Source: Acidithiobacillus_B sp049965315 (GTDB taxonomy: Bacteria; Pseudomonadota; Gammaproteobacteria; Acidithiobacillales; Acidithiobacillaceae). From it: 28,746 bases of DNA. The first letter of the stretch is position 1. Every line of letters starts with the position of its first letter. A program made the position numbers and the translations under genes. The DNA lies in the NCBI RefSeq assembly GCF_049965315.1, contig NZ_JBMFWL010000025.1, positions 1-28,746 on the forward strand, written 5' to 3'. This document shows positions 1 to 7,753 of this stretch, in pieces. A model generated the notes under the pieces. That model ran no database searches and had not been told where the DNA came from. It worked only from the letters and a program-made list of their open reading frames with translations.

Positions 1-2
1 GT

Positions 3-236
3 GGGCGCCCCTACAGCTACCGAACCGTCCGGGATATGTGGGAAACTGCGGTCGCCCGCGCCGGGGTTGCCGATGCCCATCTGCATGATCTTCGCGCAAA
101 GAGTCTAACGGATGCCAAGCGTCAAGGGCTTGATCCCGTCGCTTTGGCCGGTCACTCTGACGCCAGGATGACGGCCCGTTATATCCGCCAGCATGACACC
201 GTGGTAGCGGTCCCTCCCAAGCTGGCCGAGTTTTAG
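3..236 (+). CDS. Tyrosine recombinase/phage integrase, C-terminal fragment (cut by window edge)
   Basis: The frame is open from the first bases of the window, so the gene begins upstream and only the last 77 codons are present. The fragment carries the C-terminal half of a tyrosine recombinase catalytic domain: box II with HDLR, then GHSD, and the nucleophile tyrosine in ARYIRQ. The order H-x-x-R, H, Y and the spacing fit phage-type integrases, which cut and rejoin DNA at attachment sites through a 3'-phosphotyrosine. The stop codon TAG lies inside the first copy of a short direct repeat that continues toward mutS. Which element it belongs to cannot be seen from here. The family assignment is fairly secure; activity is unknown because the N-terminal half lies outside the window. 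Confidence 0.85.
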   Translation, partial: GRPYSYRTVRDMWETAVARAGVADAHLHDLRAKSLTDAKRQGLDPVALAGHSDARMTARYIRQHDTVVAVPPKLAEF

Positions 237-272
237 ACAAGCATGGGCACGAATTAGACATATTTTAGACAA
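231..272. repeat. Three phased direct repeats with core TTAGACA
   Basis: TTTTAGACAA occurs at 231-240 and again, identical, at 263-272. A variant, AATTAGACAT, lies between them at 252-261. The offsets are 21 and 11 bases, close to two turns and one turn of B-DNA, so all three would face the same side of the helix. The block starts in the integrase stop codon and ends about 10 bases before the mutS start codon. Integrase arm-type sites or operator sites for a regulator are both possible; neither is shown. Confidence 0.55.
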
Positions 273-282
273 TAGGAAGCAA

Positions 283-2820
283 ATGGTTGAAACAGATAGA
301 ATAAAACTTCATACACCCATGATGCAGCAGTACCTGCGGCTCAAGGCCGAGTGCCCGGAGGCCCTGCTCCTATACCGCATGGGAGACTTCTACGAGCTCT
401 TTTTTGCCGACGCCGAAAAGGCGGCCCAACTCCTCGATATCACGCTTACCAGCCGCGGGACCAGCGCCGGCCAACCCATACCCATGGCCGGCGTACCCGT
501 ACAAAGCCTGGACGCTTATCTCGCGCGGCTGGTAAAGCTCGGGCAGAGCGTGGCTATCTGCGAGCAGGTGGGGGATCCGGCCACCAGCAAGGGCCCGGTG
601 GAGCGCGCCATCGTCCGGGTGATCACCCCCGGCACCATTACCGACGGCGAACTCCTGGACGCCCGCAGCGAGCCTCTCCTCCTCGCCGTCTATGGCGAAG
701 GACAGCGCTGGGGCCTGGCTTGGCTGGATGCCGCCGGCGGCCGCCTGTCCGTCCGCGAAGTAGGCGGGGCGGCGCTGGCGGACGAAATCGAGCGACTGCA
801 GCCGGCCGAGATCCTCTGGCCGGAAGGCGAGGCCGCCCCAGGCAACCGGGCGCGAATCCTGCCCAAAAGCGCCTTCCAGGAAGCCCGGACCCAGGCCACC
901 CTCCTCCGCCATTTCGGTGCGCAACTACCCGGCTTTGGCTGCGCCGACCTGCCCTTGGCCCTGCGCGCAGCCGGGGCCATCCTCGCCTACGCCGAAACCC
1001 AGCTACATCAGCCCCTGACCCAGGTGCGCCGCATCCATCCCCAGCGGCCGGAAGAAGAACTGCACGTCGATGCCACGGCCCTGCGCGCCTTGGAGGTCCT
1101 GGACAACCTGCAGGGCAACGGTCCCAGCCTCTACGGCGTGCTCCAGCACACCCAAAGCCCCATGGGCGCGCGGCTCCTGCGCCGCTGGCTGTTGCGCCCG
1201 CTGCGCCAGGGCGCGGAACTCTCCAGACGCCATGACATCGTCAACACCTTGATCGACCATGGTTTCACTGCCCTGCGCAAGGCATTGAAAGGCCTGCCCG
1301 ATGGCGAACGCCTGCTCACCCGCATCGCCCTGAAAAGCGCCAACCCCCGGGATCTGGCGCTGCTGCGGCAGGCACTCCAGCACCTGTCGGCGCTGCGCGA
1401 GGCCCTGGAGGCCCTCCCCCATCCTGCCCTGCGCGATGCCCTGGCAAGGATTCCGAGCTTTACCCACCTATACGAACGCCTCCGCAGCGCCCTGGTAGAC
1501 AACCCCCCCGTCACCCTCCGGGACGGCGGCGTCCTGCGCGCCGGCTTCGATGCCGAACTGGATCATCTCAACAGCCTCAGCCATGACCTGCAAGGGGTGT
1601 TGCGGGACCTGGAACAACGGGAACGGGCACGGACGGGCATTACCCAGCTCAAGATCCAGTTCAACCGGGTCCATGGCTTTTACATCGAGGTGGGGCGCAG
1701 CCATCAGGGTCCCCTGCCCGCCGATTACCGGCGGCGGCAAACCCTCAAGAATGCCGAACGCTATATCAACGATGAGCTCAAGCTCATCGAAGACCAGGCC
1801 CTCTCCGCCCAAAGCCTGGCCCTGGCCCGGGAGCGGCTGCTCTTCGCCCAGCTCTTGGACGAGCTCGGCGCCGATCTCCCGGCCTTGCAGGACGCCATGG
1901 AGACGGTGGCCTGGCTGGACTGCCTCAGCACCCTGGCCGAGCGCGCCGTGACCCTGGATTATTGCGCCCCGGTCTTCCGCAGCGAGCGCATCCTGCACAT
2001 TCAGGACGGCCGTCATCCCGTGGTGGAGGCGCAACTGGGCAGCGCCTTCGTCCCCAATGATCTCCATTGCGACGAAAGCCGACGCATGCTCCTCATCACC
2101 GGCCCCAACATGGGGGGCAAGTCCACCTACATGCGGCAGAACGCCCTCATCGTGCTGATGGCCCACATCGGCAGCCGGGTACCCGCCCGGGAGGCGATCA
2201 TCGGCCCCGTCGACCAGATCTTCACCCGCATCGGCGCCGCCGATGACCTGGCCGGCGGGCGCTCCACCTTCATGGTGGAAATGAGCGAAACGGCGCGCAT
2301 CCTCCACCTCGCCACCCCCGAAAGCCTGGTCCTTCTCGACGAGATCGGGCGGGGAACATCCACCTATGATGGGCTGGCCATGGCCTGGGCCAGCGCCGAG
2401 GCCCTCGTCGCGCGAGGCGCCTATACCCTTTTCGCCACCCATTACTTTGAACTGACGGAGATCTCCCAGCCCGGCCTCAGCAATGTGCACCTCGATGCCC
2501 TGACCCAGGGAGAGGGGGTGATCTTCCTGCATCGCGTCGAAGACGGCCCCGCCAGCCAGAGCTACGGGCTCGCCGTAGCGCGCCTGGCGGGGATCCCCGA
2601 GGCGGTCATCGGACGCGCCCGGGAACGGCTCCTGGAACTGGAAGACCCGGCCCGGGAAAAGCCCCGACCCGCAGAGCAGCCTGCGCAACTGGCGCTCTTT
2701 CAGCCCCAGCACCCGGCCCTGAGCCTCCTCGCCGCCACCGATCCCGACCAGCTCAGCCCCAGGAAGGCCTTGGACCTGCTTTATCGGTTGCGCTCCCTGC
2801 TGCACCAGGAATCGAGCTGA
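283..2820 (+). CDS. mutS: DNA mismatch repair protein MutS
   Basis: This is a full-length MutS of 845 residues (E. coli MutS has 853). It recognises base mismatches and small loops and, with ATP, recruits MutL. The mismatch-contacting Phe-x-Glu is at F36/E38 in GDFYELF, matching the E. coli numbering. The ATPase has Walker A GPNMGGKS near 607-614 and Walker B LLDEIGRGTS near 685. QLALF at 802-806 is a typical beta-clamp binding motif, and the last residues form the short C-terminal helical region. AGGAAG at 274-279 sets the ATG start. The phased TTAGACA repeats sit directly upstream. The gene ends only 7 bases from the stop of the convergent pssA. The identification is very secure. Confidence 0.98.
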   Translation: MVETDRIKLHTPMMQQYLRLKAECPEALLLYRMGDFYELFFADAEKAAQLLDITLTSRGTSAGQPIPMAGVPVQSLDAYLARLVKLGQSVAICEQVGDPATSKGPVERAIVRVITPGTITDGELLDARSEPLLLAVYGEGQRWGLAWLDAAGGRLSVREVGGAALADEIERLQPAEILWPEGEAAPGNRARILPKSAFQEARTQATLLRHFGAQLPGFGCADLPLALRAAGAILAYAETQLHQPLTQVRRIHPQRPEEELHVDATALRALEVLDNLQGNGPSLYGVLQHTQSPMGARLLRRWLLRPLRQGAELSRRHDIVNTLIDHGFTALRKALKGLPDGERLLTRIALKSANPRDLALLRQALQHLSALREALEALPHPALRDALARIPSFTHLYERLRSALVDNPPVTLRDGGVLRAGFDAELDHLNSLSHDLQGVLRDLEQRERARTGITQLKIQFNRVHGFYIEVGRSHQGPLPADYRRRQTLKNAERYINDELKLIEDQALSAQSLALARERLLFAQLLDELGADLPALQDAMETVAWLDCLSTLAERAVTLDYCAPVFRSERILHIQDGRHPVVEAQLGSAFVPNDLHCDESRRMLLITGPNMGGKSTYMRQNALIVLMAHIGSRVPAREAIIGPVDQIFTRIGAADDLAGGRSTFMVEMSETARILHLATPESLVLLDEIGRGTSTYDGLAMAWASAEALVARGAYTLFATHYFELTEISQPGLSNVHLDALTQGEGVIFLHRVEDGPASQSYGLAVARLAGIPEAVIGRARERLLELEDPAREKPRPAEQPAQLALFQPQHPALSLLAATDPDQLSPRKALDLLYRLRSLLHQESS

Positions 2821-2827
2821 AACCCGC

Positions 2828-3577
2828 TCAGCGATCGAGGTTGCGGCGTCGTTGCTGCCGCCGACGCTGCAATTGCCATACCGTCAGCACCGGTCCGAGC
2901 AAGGCATAAAGGAGGGTCGTGGCAAAGAGCACCAAGGGCGGATGCAGGGCCACGAGGGCAAGGGCCAGCACGACCACGATGGCCAGCGCGAAGGGGACGC
3001 GGCCATGCAGGTCGAAGTCCTTGAAGCTGCGATAGCGAATGTTGCTCACCATCATCAACCCCAGGACATAAACCAGAAACAGGGCGATATATTCGGCCAC
3101 CTGGGTCAGCCAAGGGTAGCCTTCGCCCACCGCCACCCAGACCAGACCGGCGAGTACGGCCGCCGCCATGGGGATGGGCAGGCCTTGAAAGTAGCGCTTG
3201 GACTGGTTCTGTACCTGGGCGTTGAAACGCGCCAGGCGTAGCGCCCCACAGGCGGTAAAGACAAAGGCCCCCAGCCAGCCGAGATTGCCGAAATCCCGCA
3301 AGCCCCATAAAAATACCAGGAGCGCCGGGGCCAGACCAAAGGCAATGACATCGGCCAGCGAATCGTACTCGGCGCCAAAGGCGCTCTCCGTACCCGTCAT
3401 TCTGGCCACCCGCCCATCCAGCCCATCCAGGATCATGGCGATGAAGATCACCACCGCCGCCAGGCGGTAGTGACCGCCAATGGACTGGAGCATGGAAAAA
3501 AAACCGGCAAAGAGACTGGCCGTGGTAAAAAGGTTGGGCAGGATGTACACGCCCCGGCGGGGATATTGGGCCTTCAC
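2828..3577 (-). CDS. pssA: CDP-diacylglycerol--serine O-phosphatidyltransferase
   Basis: This integral membrane enzyme makes phosphatidylserine from CDP-diacylglycerol and serine. The CDP-alcohol phosphatidyltransferase signature D-x2-DG-x2-AR-x8-G-x3-D-x3-D is complete, with D51, D54, G55, A58, R59, G68, D72 and D76. At least five hydrophobic segments follow, and the C-terminus is strongly basic (QRRRQQRRRN). The length of 249 residues fits the membrane-bound type II PssA and not the peripheral E. coli type. The start codon overlaps the psd stop by 4 bases (ATGA), so the two genes should be translationally coupled and supply successive steps to phosphatidylethanolamine. It converges on mutS with a 7-base gap and no visible terminator. 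Confidence 0.95.
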   Translation of the reverse strand: MKAQYPRRGVYILPNLFTTASLFAGFFSMLQSIGGHYRLAAVVIFIAMILDGLDGRVARMTGTESAFGAEYDSLADVIAFGLAPALLVFLWGLRDFGNLGWLGAFVFTACGALRLARFNAQVQNQSKRYFQGLPIPMAAAVLAGLVWVAVGEGYPWLTQVAEYIALFLVYVLGLMMVSNIRYRSFKDFDLHGRVPFALAIVVVLALALVALHPPLVLFATTLLYALLGPVLTVWQLQRRRQQRRRNLDR

Positions 3578-4230
3578 GATGGCTCTCCCAGAGTGGCGAT
3601 GGCGTCGGCGCCGGAGCGCACCCGCTCCCCCACGGCCACCAGGGCCCGGGCGGAAAGCGGCAAATAGGTGTCCACCCGCGAGCCGAAGCGGATGAAGCCA
3701 AAGCGCTGACCCGCCGTCACCACCTCATCTCCTCCCACATAGCAAAGGATGCGGCGAGCCACCAGGCCGGCCACCTGCACCACGGTCACGTCCTGGCCGG
3801 CGGCAGTCTGGACCCAGAGGGCATTGCGTTCGTTCTCCGCAGAGGCCTTGTCCAGCGCGGCGTTGAAAAATTTCCCCGGAAAATACCAGATCTTCTGCAC
3901 GCGGCCGGCCACCGGCATGCGATTCACATGCACGTCGAAGACGTTCATAAAAACGCTGATCTTGAGGGCGGAACGGCCCAGATAGGGATCCTCCACCGTT
4001 TCCACCGCAATCACTCGGCCATCGGCCGGACAGATCACCAGATCCTTGCCTGGGGGGACCTGACGGCGAGGATCGCGGAAAAACTGGAGGGCAAAAAGGA
4101 AGAGGGCATAGGCCGGAAGGGCCCAATACAGAGACAGCAAGATCTGGAACAACACCGCCAAAGCCAGAAAGGCGGCGAGGAAGGGCCAGCCCTCGCGGGC
4201 GATCAGGGGATAGGGATAGGGCGTTTTCAT
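3574..4230 (-). CDS. psd: Phosphatidylserine decarboxylase proenzyme (short PSD-A type)
   Basis: The product decarboxylates phosphatidylserine to phosphatidylethanolamine. It is a proenzyme that cleaves itself to create a pyruvoyl group; the likely cleavage is G183/S184 in RFGSR, so Ser184 would become the pyruvoyl. The 218-residue length and the start (PYPLIAREGWPFL) match the short family seen in many bacteria and archaea, which is smaller than E. coli Psd. Hydrophobic stretches at roughly 15-50 would hold it at the inner membrane. FMNVFDVHVNRMP at 94-106 is the conserved core. There is no good Shine-Dalgarno before the ATG. It lies downstream of the ilvC terminator and overlaps pssA by 4 bases. 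Confidence 0.95.
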   Translation of the reverse strand: MKTPYPYPLIAREGWPFLAAFLALAVLFQILLSLYWALPAYALFLFALQFFRDPRRQVPPGKDLVICPADGRVIAVETVEDPYLGRSALKISVFMNVFDVHVNRMPVAGRVQKIWYFPGKFFNAALDKASAENERNALWVQTAAGQDVTVVQVAGLVARRILCYVGGDEVVTAGQRFGFIRFGSRVDTYLPLSARALVAVGERVRSGADAIATLGEPS

Positions 4231-4260
4231 CGCGGCAGAGTAGCAGGACGCCGCTCCGCG

Positions 4261-4292
4261 GAAAAGCCCCGCCCGGCATGGCCGAGGGGGCT
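4261..4292 (-). terminator. Intrinsic terminator after ilvC
   Basis: Read on the minus strand, AGCCCC-CT-CGGC pairs with GCCG-GG-C-GGGGCT: 12 pairs around a CAT loop with one bulged C. A short T run (the first T paired) follows. It starts 8 bases after the ilvC stop codon and lies before psd, so it probably separates the ilv operon from psd-pssA. The T run is short, so termination may be partial. Confidence 0.6.
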
Positions 4293-4299
4293 GGATGCC

Positions 4300-5316
4300 C
4301 TAGTTGCGGGAGCGGTCCACAATCCGGTTCTTGCCGATCCAGGTCATCATGGAACGCAGCTTGTTGCCCACCACCTCGATGGGATGCTCCGCCCCCAGGC
4401 GGCGCATGGCCTGCATCTTGGGCTTGCCGGCCTGATTCTCCAGAATGAACTCGCGGGCAAACTCGCCGTTCTGGATCTCGGTGAGGATCTTCTTCATCTC
4501 CGCCTTGGTCTGGGCGTTCACCACCCGCGGGCCGCGGGTCAGATCCCCATACTCGGCGGTATTGGAAATGGAGTAGCGCATATTGGCGATACCGCCCTCG
4601 TACATCAGGTCGACGATGAGCTTGAGCTCGTGGAGACACTCGAAATACGCCATTTCCGGAGCATATCCCGCCTCTACCAGGGTCTCGAAACCCGCCTGCA
4701 CCAGCGCGCTGGCGCCGCCGCAAAGCACGGCCTGCTCACCGAAGAGATCCGTTTCGGTTTCTTCCCGGAAGCTGGTCTCGATCACGCCCGCACGGGTGCC
4801 GCCAATGGCCTTGGCGTAGGAGAGGGCGAGATTCTGGGCATTCCCGCTCGCATCCTGATGGATGGCGATGAGGGCCGGCACGCCGCCGCCCTGGGTATAG
4901 GTGGAACGCACCAGGTGACCGGGGCCCTTGGGGGCCACCAGGAAGCAGTCCAGGTCGGCGCGGGGATGGATCTGGCCGAAATGCACATTGAAGCCATGGG
5001 CGAAGATGAGCGCCGCCCCTTCCTTGATCCGCGGGGCGATGTCCTCGCGATAGAGCGCCGCCTGGCCCTCATCGGGAGTCAGGATCATCACCAGGTCGGC
5101 CCCCGCCACCGCGGCGGCCGTTTCCTTTACCTGGAGCCCGGCGCTTACCGCCTTCTCCCAGGATTCCGAGCCCTGGCGCAGGCCCACCACCACGTCCACC
5201 CCCGATTCCTTGAGATTGAGGGCGTGGGCATGACCTTGGGAGCCGTAACCGATGATGGCCACCCGCTTGCTCTGGATAAGGGAGAGATCGGCGTCGTTAT
5301 CGTAAAAAACTTTCAT
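4300..5316 (-). CDS. ilvC: Ketol-acid reductoisomerase (NADP+), class I
   Basis: IlvC converts acetolactate and acetohydroxybutyrate to the dihydroxy acids of valine/leucine and isoleucine synthesis by a Mg-dependent alkyl shift and NADPH reduction. The 338-residue length is that of the short class I enzyme. The Rossmann motif GYGSQG is at 23-28, His107 lies in AHGFNVHFG, and the metal ligands D190 and E194 are in TDLFGEQ. It is the last gene of ilvB-ilvH-ilvC, 38 bases after ilvH, with GAGG before its ATG and an intrinsic terminator after its stop. IlvC enzymes can also reduce ketopantoate, which matters here because panB and panC are present in the window without panE. Confidence 0.98.
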   Translation of the reverse strand: MKVFYDNDADLSLIQSKRVAIIGYGSQGHAHALNLKESGVDVVVGLRQGSESWEKAVSAGLQVKETAAAVAGADLVMILTPDEGQAALYREDIAPRIKEGAALIFAHGFNVHFGQIHPRADLDCFLVAPKGPGHLVRSTYTQGGGVPALIAIHQDASGNAQNLALSYAKAIGGTRAGVIETSFREETETDLFGEQAVLCGGASALVQAGFETLVEAGYAPEMAYFECLHELKLIVDLMYEGGIANMRYSISNTAEYGDLTRGPRVVNAQTKAEMKKILTEIQNGEFAREFILENQAGKPKMQAMRRLGAEHPIEVVGNKLRSMMTWIGKNRIVDRSRN

Positions 5317-5354
5317 GAAAACCTCATTGCTATCAATGAACGAAAAATGGATGT

Positions 5355-5840
5355 TCAGATGCCCTTGGCACCGCGGCTGATGGCGCTGGCGCCGCTGCGC
5401 ACGACTTCGATGACCATACCGGGGTCAAGGGCATGGATAAAGGCATCCAGCTTTTCGCCGGTACCGGTGAGTTCCATGGTATAGGAACGATCGGTGACGT
5501 CGATGATGCGCCCGCGAAAAATATCCGCCAGACGCTTGACCTCCTCGCGGTCCGGCCCCACGGCATGGACCTTGATGAGCATCAGTTCGCGCTCGATGTG
5601 GGGACCATCGCTGAGATCCTGGACGCGAATGACCTCCACCAGCTTGTTGAGCTGCTTGAGGACCTGCTCCATGACCTCTTCGGAGCCCCGCGTCGCCACC
5701 GTCATGCGCGAAATGCTGGCATCATGGGTCGGCGCTACGGTCATGGCCTCGATGTTGTAACCGCGCGCCGAGAAGAGTCCGGCCACCCGCGACAGCGCAC
5801 CGGCCTCGTTTTCCAGCAGAATGGAGATGATATGGCGCAT
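5355..5840 (-). CDS. ilvH: Acetolactate synthase small (regulatory) subunit
   Basis: IlvH binds the catalytic subunit, raises its activity and gives valine feedback inhibition. The N-terminal ACT domain (about residues 2-78) has the effector-site signature NEAGALSRVAGLF, with N11 and G14, followed by RGYNIEAM. The C-terminal ACT-like half holds DRSYTMELTGT. The 161-residue length is standard. Only 4 bases separate its ATG from the ilvB stop codon, so the subunits should be co-translated. The identification is secure; the sensitivity to valine is inferred from the family. Confidence 0.97.
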   Translation of the reverse strand: MRHIISILLENEAGALSRVAGLFSARGYNIEAMTVAPTHDASISRMTVATRGSEEVMEQVLKQLNKLVEVIRVQDLSDGPHIERELMLIKVHAVGPDREEVKRLADIFRGRIIDVTDRSYTMELTGTGEKLDAFIHALDPGMVIEVVRSGASAISRGAKGI

Positions 5841-5844
5841 GCGC

Positions 5845-7590
5845 TTAGACCAGGATCATTTCGGAAAGGGCCGCCCCGGCCGGGACCATGGGATAGACGT
5901 TTTCCTCCGGGTCCACCTGGAAGTCCATGAACACCAGCCGATCCTTCAGGCGCAGGGCCTCGCGGATCACCGGCTCCACATCGGCGGGCTTATCCGCGCG
6001 CAAGCCCACGTGGCCGAAGGCCTCGGCGAGCTTGACGAAGTCCGGCAGGGCGTCCACATAACTCATGGCGTAGCGGCTGCCGTAAAAGAACTCCTGCCAT
6101 TGCCGCACCATGCCCAGGTAATGGTTGTTGAGGCAGGCGACCTTGATGGGCAGCCGATACTGCAGACAGGTGGACAATTCCTGGATGTTCATCTGAATGC
6201 TGCCTTCCCCGGTGATGCAGAGAACGGTGGAATCGGGCTCGGCCAATTGCGCGCCCATGGCCGCCGGCAAACCGTAGCCCATGGTCCCCAGGCCGCCGCT
6301 GCTGGCCCAACGCCGGGGCCGGTCAAAGCCGTAGAACTGGGCCGCCCACATCTGATGCTGGCCCACGTCCGTCGTGACAATGGCATCCCCGCCCGTCAAT
6401 TCATACAACTTCTGGATCACGAACTGGGGCTTGATGACCTCGTCATTCTGGGTGTAGTGCAGACAATCGCGTTTGCGCCAGTCTTCGATCTGCGCCCACC
6501 AGGCCGCCAGCGCCCGGGCATCCGCGGGATGATCCATTTCCGTGAGGATCTGGTTCATCTCCGCCAGGACCTGCCGCAAATCGCCGACAATGGGGATATC
6601 CACCCGCACGTTCTTGGAAATGGAAGAGGGATCGATATCGATGTGGACGATCTTGGCGTGGGGGGCAAACTTGGCGATATTCCCCGTTACCCGGTCGTCG
6701 AAGCGGGCACCGATGGCCACCAGGACATCGCAGTTCTGCACCGCCATGTTGGCCTCGTAGGTGCCGTGCATGCCGAGCATGCCGAGGAACTGGCGATCCG
6801 AGGCCGGATAGCCGCCCAGCCCCATGAAGGTATTGGTGATGGGCGCGCCCAGACGGCGCACCAGCTTGGCCATCTCTTCCGCCCCATTGGCGAGGATCAC
6901 CCCGCCGCCGGTGTAGAACATCGGCCGCTGCGCGCCGGCGATCATCTGCATCGCCTTGCGCACCTGACCCGGATGCCCCTTCACCGTCGGCTTGTAGGAG
7001 CGCAGGCTGACCTTTTCCGGATAGTGATACAGGGTTTTATGGCCGGTGATATCTTTGGGAATATCCACCAGGACCGGCCCCGGACGGCCGGTGGCGGCCA
7101 GATGAAAGGCCGTTTTCAAGGTGCTCGCCAGGTCGCGGACATCCTTGACCAGGAAATTATGCTTGGTGCAGGGCCGGGTGATCCCGACGGTGTCCACTTC
7201 CTGGAAGGCATCATTGCCGATGAGCGCCACCGGCACCTGTCCGGTGATCACCACCAAGGGAATGGAATCCATATACGCGGTGGCGATGCCGGTAACGGCA
7301 TTGGTCGCCCCCGGCCCGCTGGTCACCAGGGCCACGCCCACCTTGCCGGTGATTCGGGCATAGGCATCGGCGGCATGCACCGCCGCCTGTTCGTGACGAA
7401 CCAGGATGTGCTTGACGGCATCCTGTTTGAAGAGTTCGTCATAGATATAAAGCACCGCACCGCCGGGATAACCGTAGAGGTACTCAACGCCCTCATCGCG
7501 CAGGGCGCGTACCACGATCTCCGCACCCGTCAGCTCTTCTTCTTGATGCTGGGCAGTGGGCCGTTGTTCTGTCGTAGTCGGGGACGTCAT
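5845..7590 (-). CDS. ilvB: Acetolactate synthase large (catalytic) subunit
   Basis: This thiamine-diphosphate enzyme condenses two pyruvates, or pyruvate with 2-oxobutyrate, in the first common step of branched-chain amino acid synthesis. I chose the ATG at 7590 (581 residues, MTSPTTTEQ) over an ATG 21 bases upstream because AAGGAG at 7598-7603 sits 7 bases before it. The catalytic Glu67 is in RHEQAA, FAD-domain and central-domain motifs are in order, and the cofactor motif reads GEGSIQMN...LNN, with Glu where the textbook motif has GDG. I recall this Glu in some proteobacterial enzymes, so it need not be a defect. It leads the operon ilvB-ilvH-ilvC. Confidence 0.97.
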   Translation of the reverse strand: MTSPTTTEQRPTAQHQEEELTGAEIVVRALRDEGVEYLYGYPGGAVLYIYDELFKQDAVKHILVRHEQAAVHAADAYARITGKVGVALVTSGPGATNAVTGIATAYMDSIPLVVITGQVPVALIGNDAFQEVDTVGITRPCTKHNFLVKDVRDLASTLKTAFHLAATGRPGPVLVDIPKDITGHKTLYHYPEKVSLRSYKPTVKGHPGQVRKAMQMIAGAQRPMFYTGGGVILANGAEEMAKLVRRLGAPITNTFMGLGGYPASDRQFLGMLGMHGTYEANMAVQNCDVLVAIGARFDDRVTGNIAKFAPHAKIVHIDIDPSSISKNVRVDIPIVGDLRQVLAEMNQILTEMDHPADARALAAWWAQIEDWRKRDCLHYTQNDEVIKPQFVIQKLYELTGGDAIVTTDVGQHQMWAAQFYGFDRPRRWASSGGLGTMGYGLPAAMGAQLAEPDSTVLCITGEGSIQMNIQELSTCLQYRLPIKVACLNNHYLGMVRQWQEFFYGSRYAMSYVDALPDFVKLAEAFGHVGLRADKPADVEPVIREALRLKDRLVFMDFQVDPEENVYPMVPAGAALSEMILV

Positions 7591-7626
7591 GGTCGAGCTC
7601 CTTACAAGCATAAATACACCCCCGGA

Positions 7627-7655
7627 ACGCTAGAGATTTTTTCGCGCAAGGTCAA
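7627..7655 (-). promoter_or_regulatory. Candidate sigma-70 promoter for ilvBHC
   Basis: On the minus strand TTGACC (7655-7650) and TAGCGT (7632-7627) are separated by 17 bases. The -35 matches five of six consensus bases; the -10 is weak. The predicted start leaves a leader of about 30 bases, too short for a peptide-coding attenuator of the classical ilv type. Confidence 0.45.
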
Positions 7656-7657
7656 AT

Positions 7658-7687
7658 AAAAAAGCATTGCGCCACCCTAGGCGCTTT
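7658..7687 (-). terminator. Intrinsic terminator after the MutS2-type gene
   Basis: On the minus strand GCGCC-TAGGGT-GGCGC is followed by AATG-C and six T residues. A second pairing, AAAGC with GCTTT, can extend the structure past a small bulge. It lies about 67 bases after the stop codon of the MutS2-type gene and directly upstream of the ilvB -35 element, so it would insulate the ilv promoter. Confidence 0.6.
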
Positions 7688-7753
7688 CTATTTGGAGAAG
7701 GCGGGAAAAGGGCCGTTGGAGCAAAAAACTACCGGCGACTGCAGAATCGTGGG

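Noticed and set aside
6190..6240. IlvB cofactor motif GEG in place of GDG as a sign of inactivity
   Set aside because: Glutamate conserves the charge, the surrounding SIQMN...LNN is intact, and I recall the same variant in other proteobacterial acetolactate synthases.
7591..7611. Upstream ATG for ilvB at 7611
   Set aside because: The ATG at 7590 has AAGGAG 7 bases before it; the upstream ATG would place this ribosome site inside the gene.
5821..7659. A 612-codon plus-strand frame rich in His, Gly and Asp
   Set aside because: It is the antisense shadow of ilvB, which has full motifs, a ribosome site and operon context. Similar long shadows opposite mutS, guaA, guaB, mutS2 and the giant oxidoreductase (up to 1023 codons at 20821-23892) are due to high GC content.
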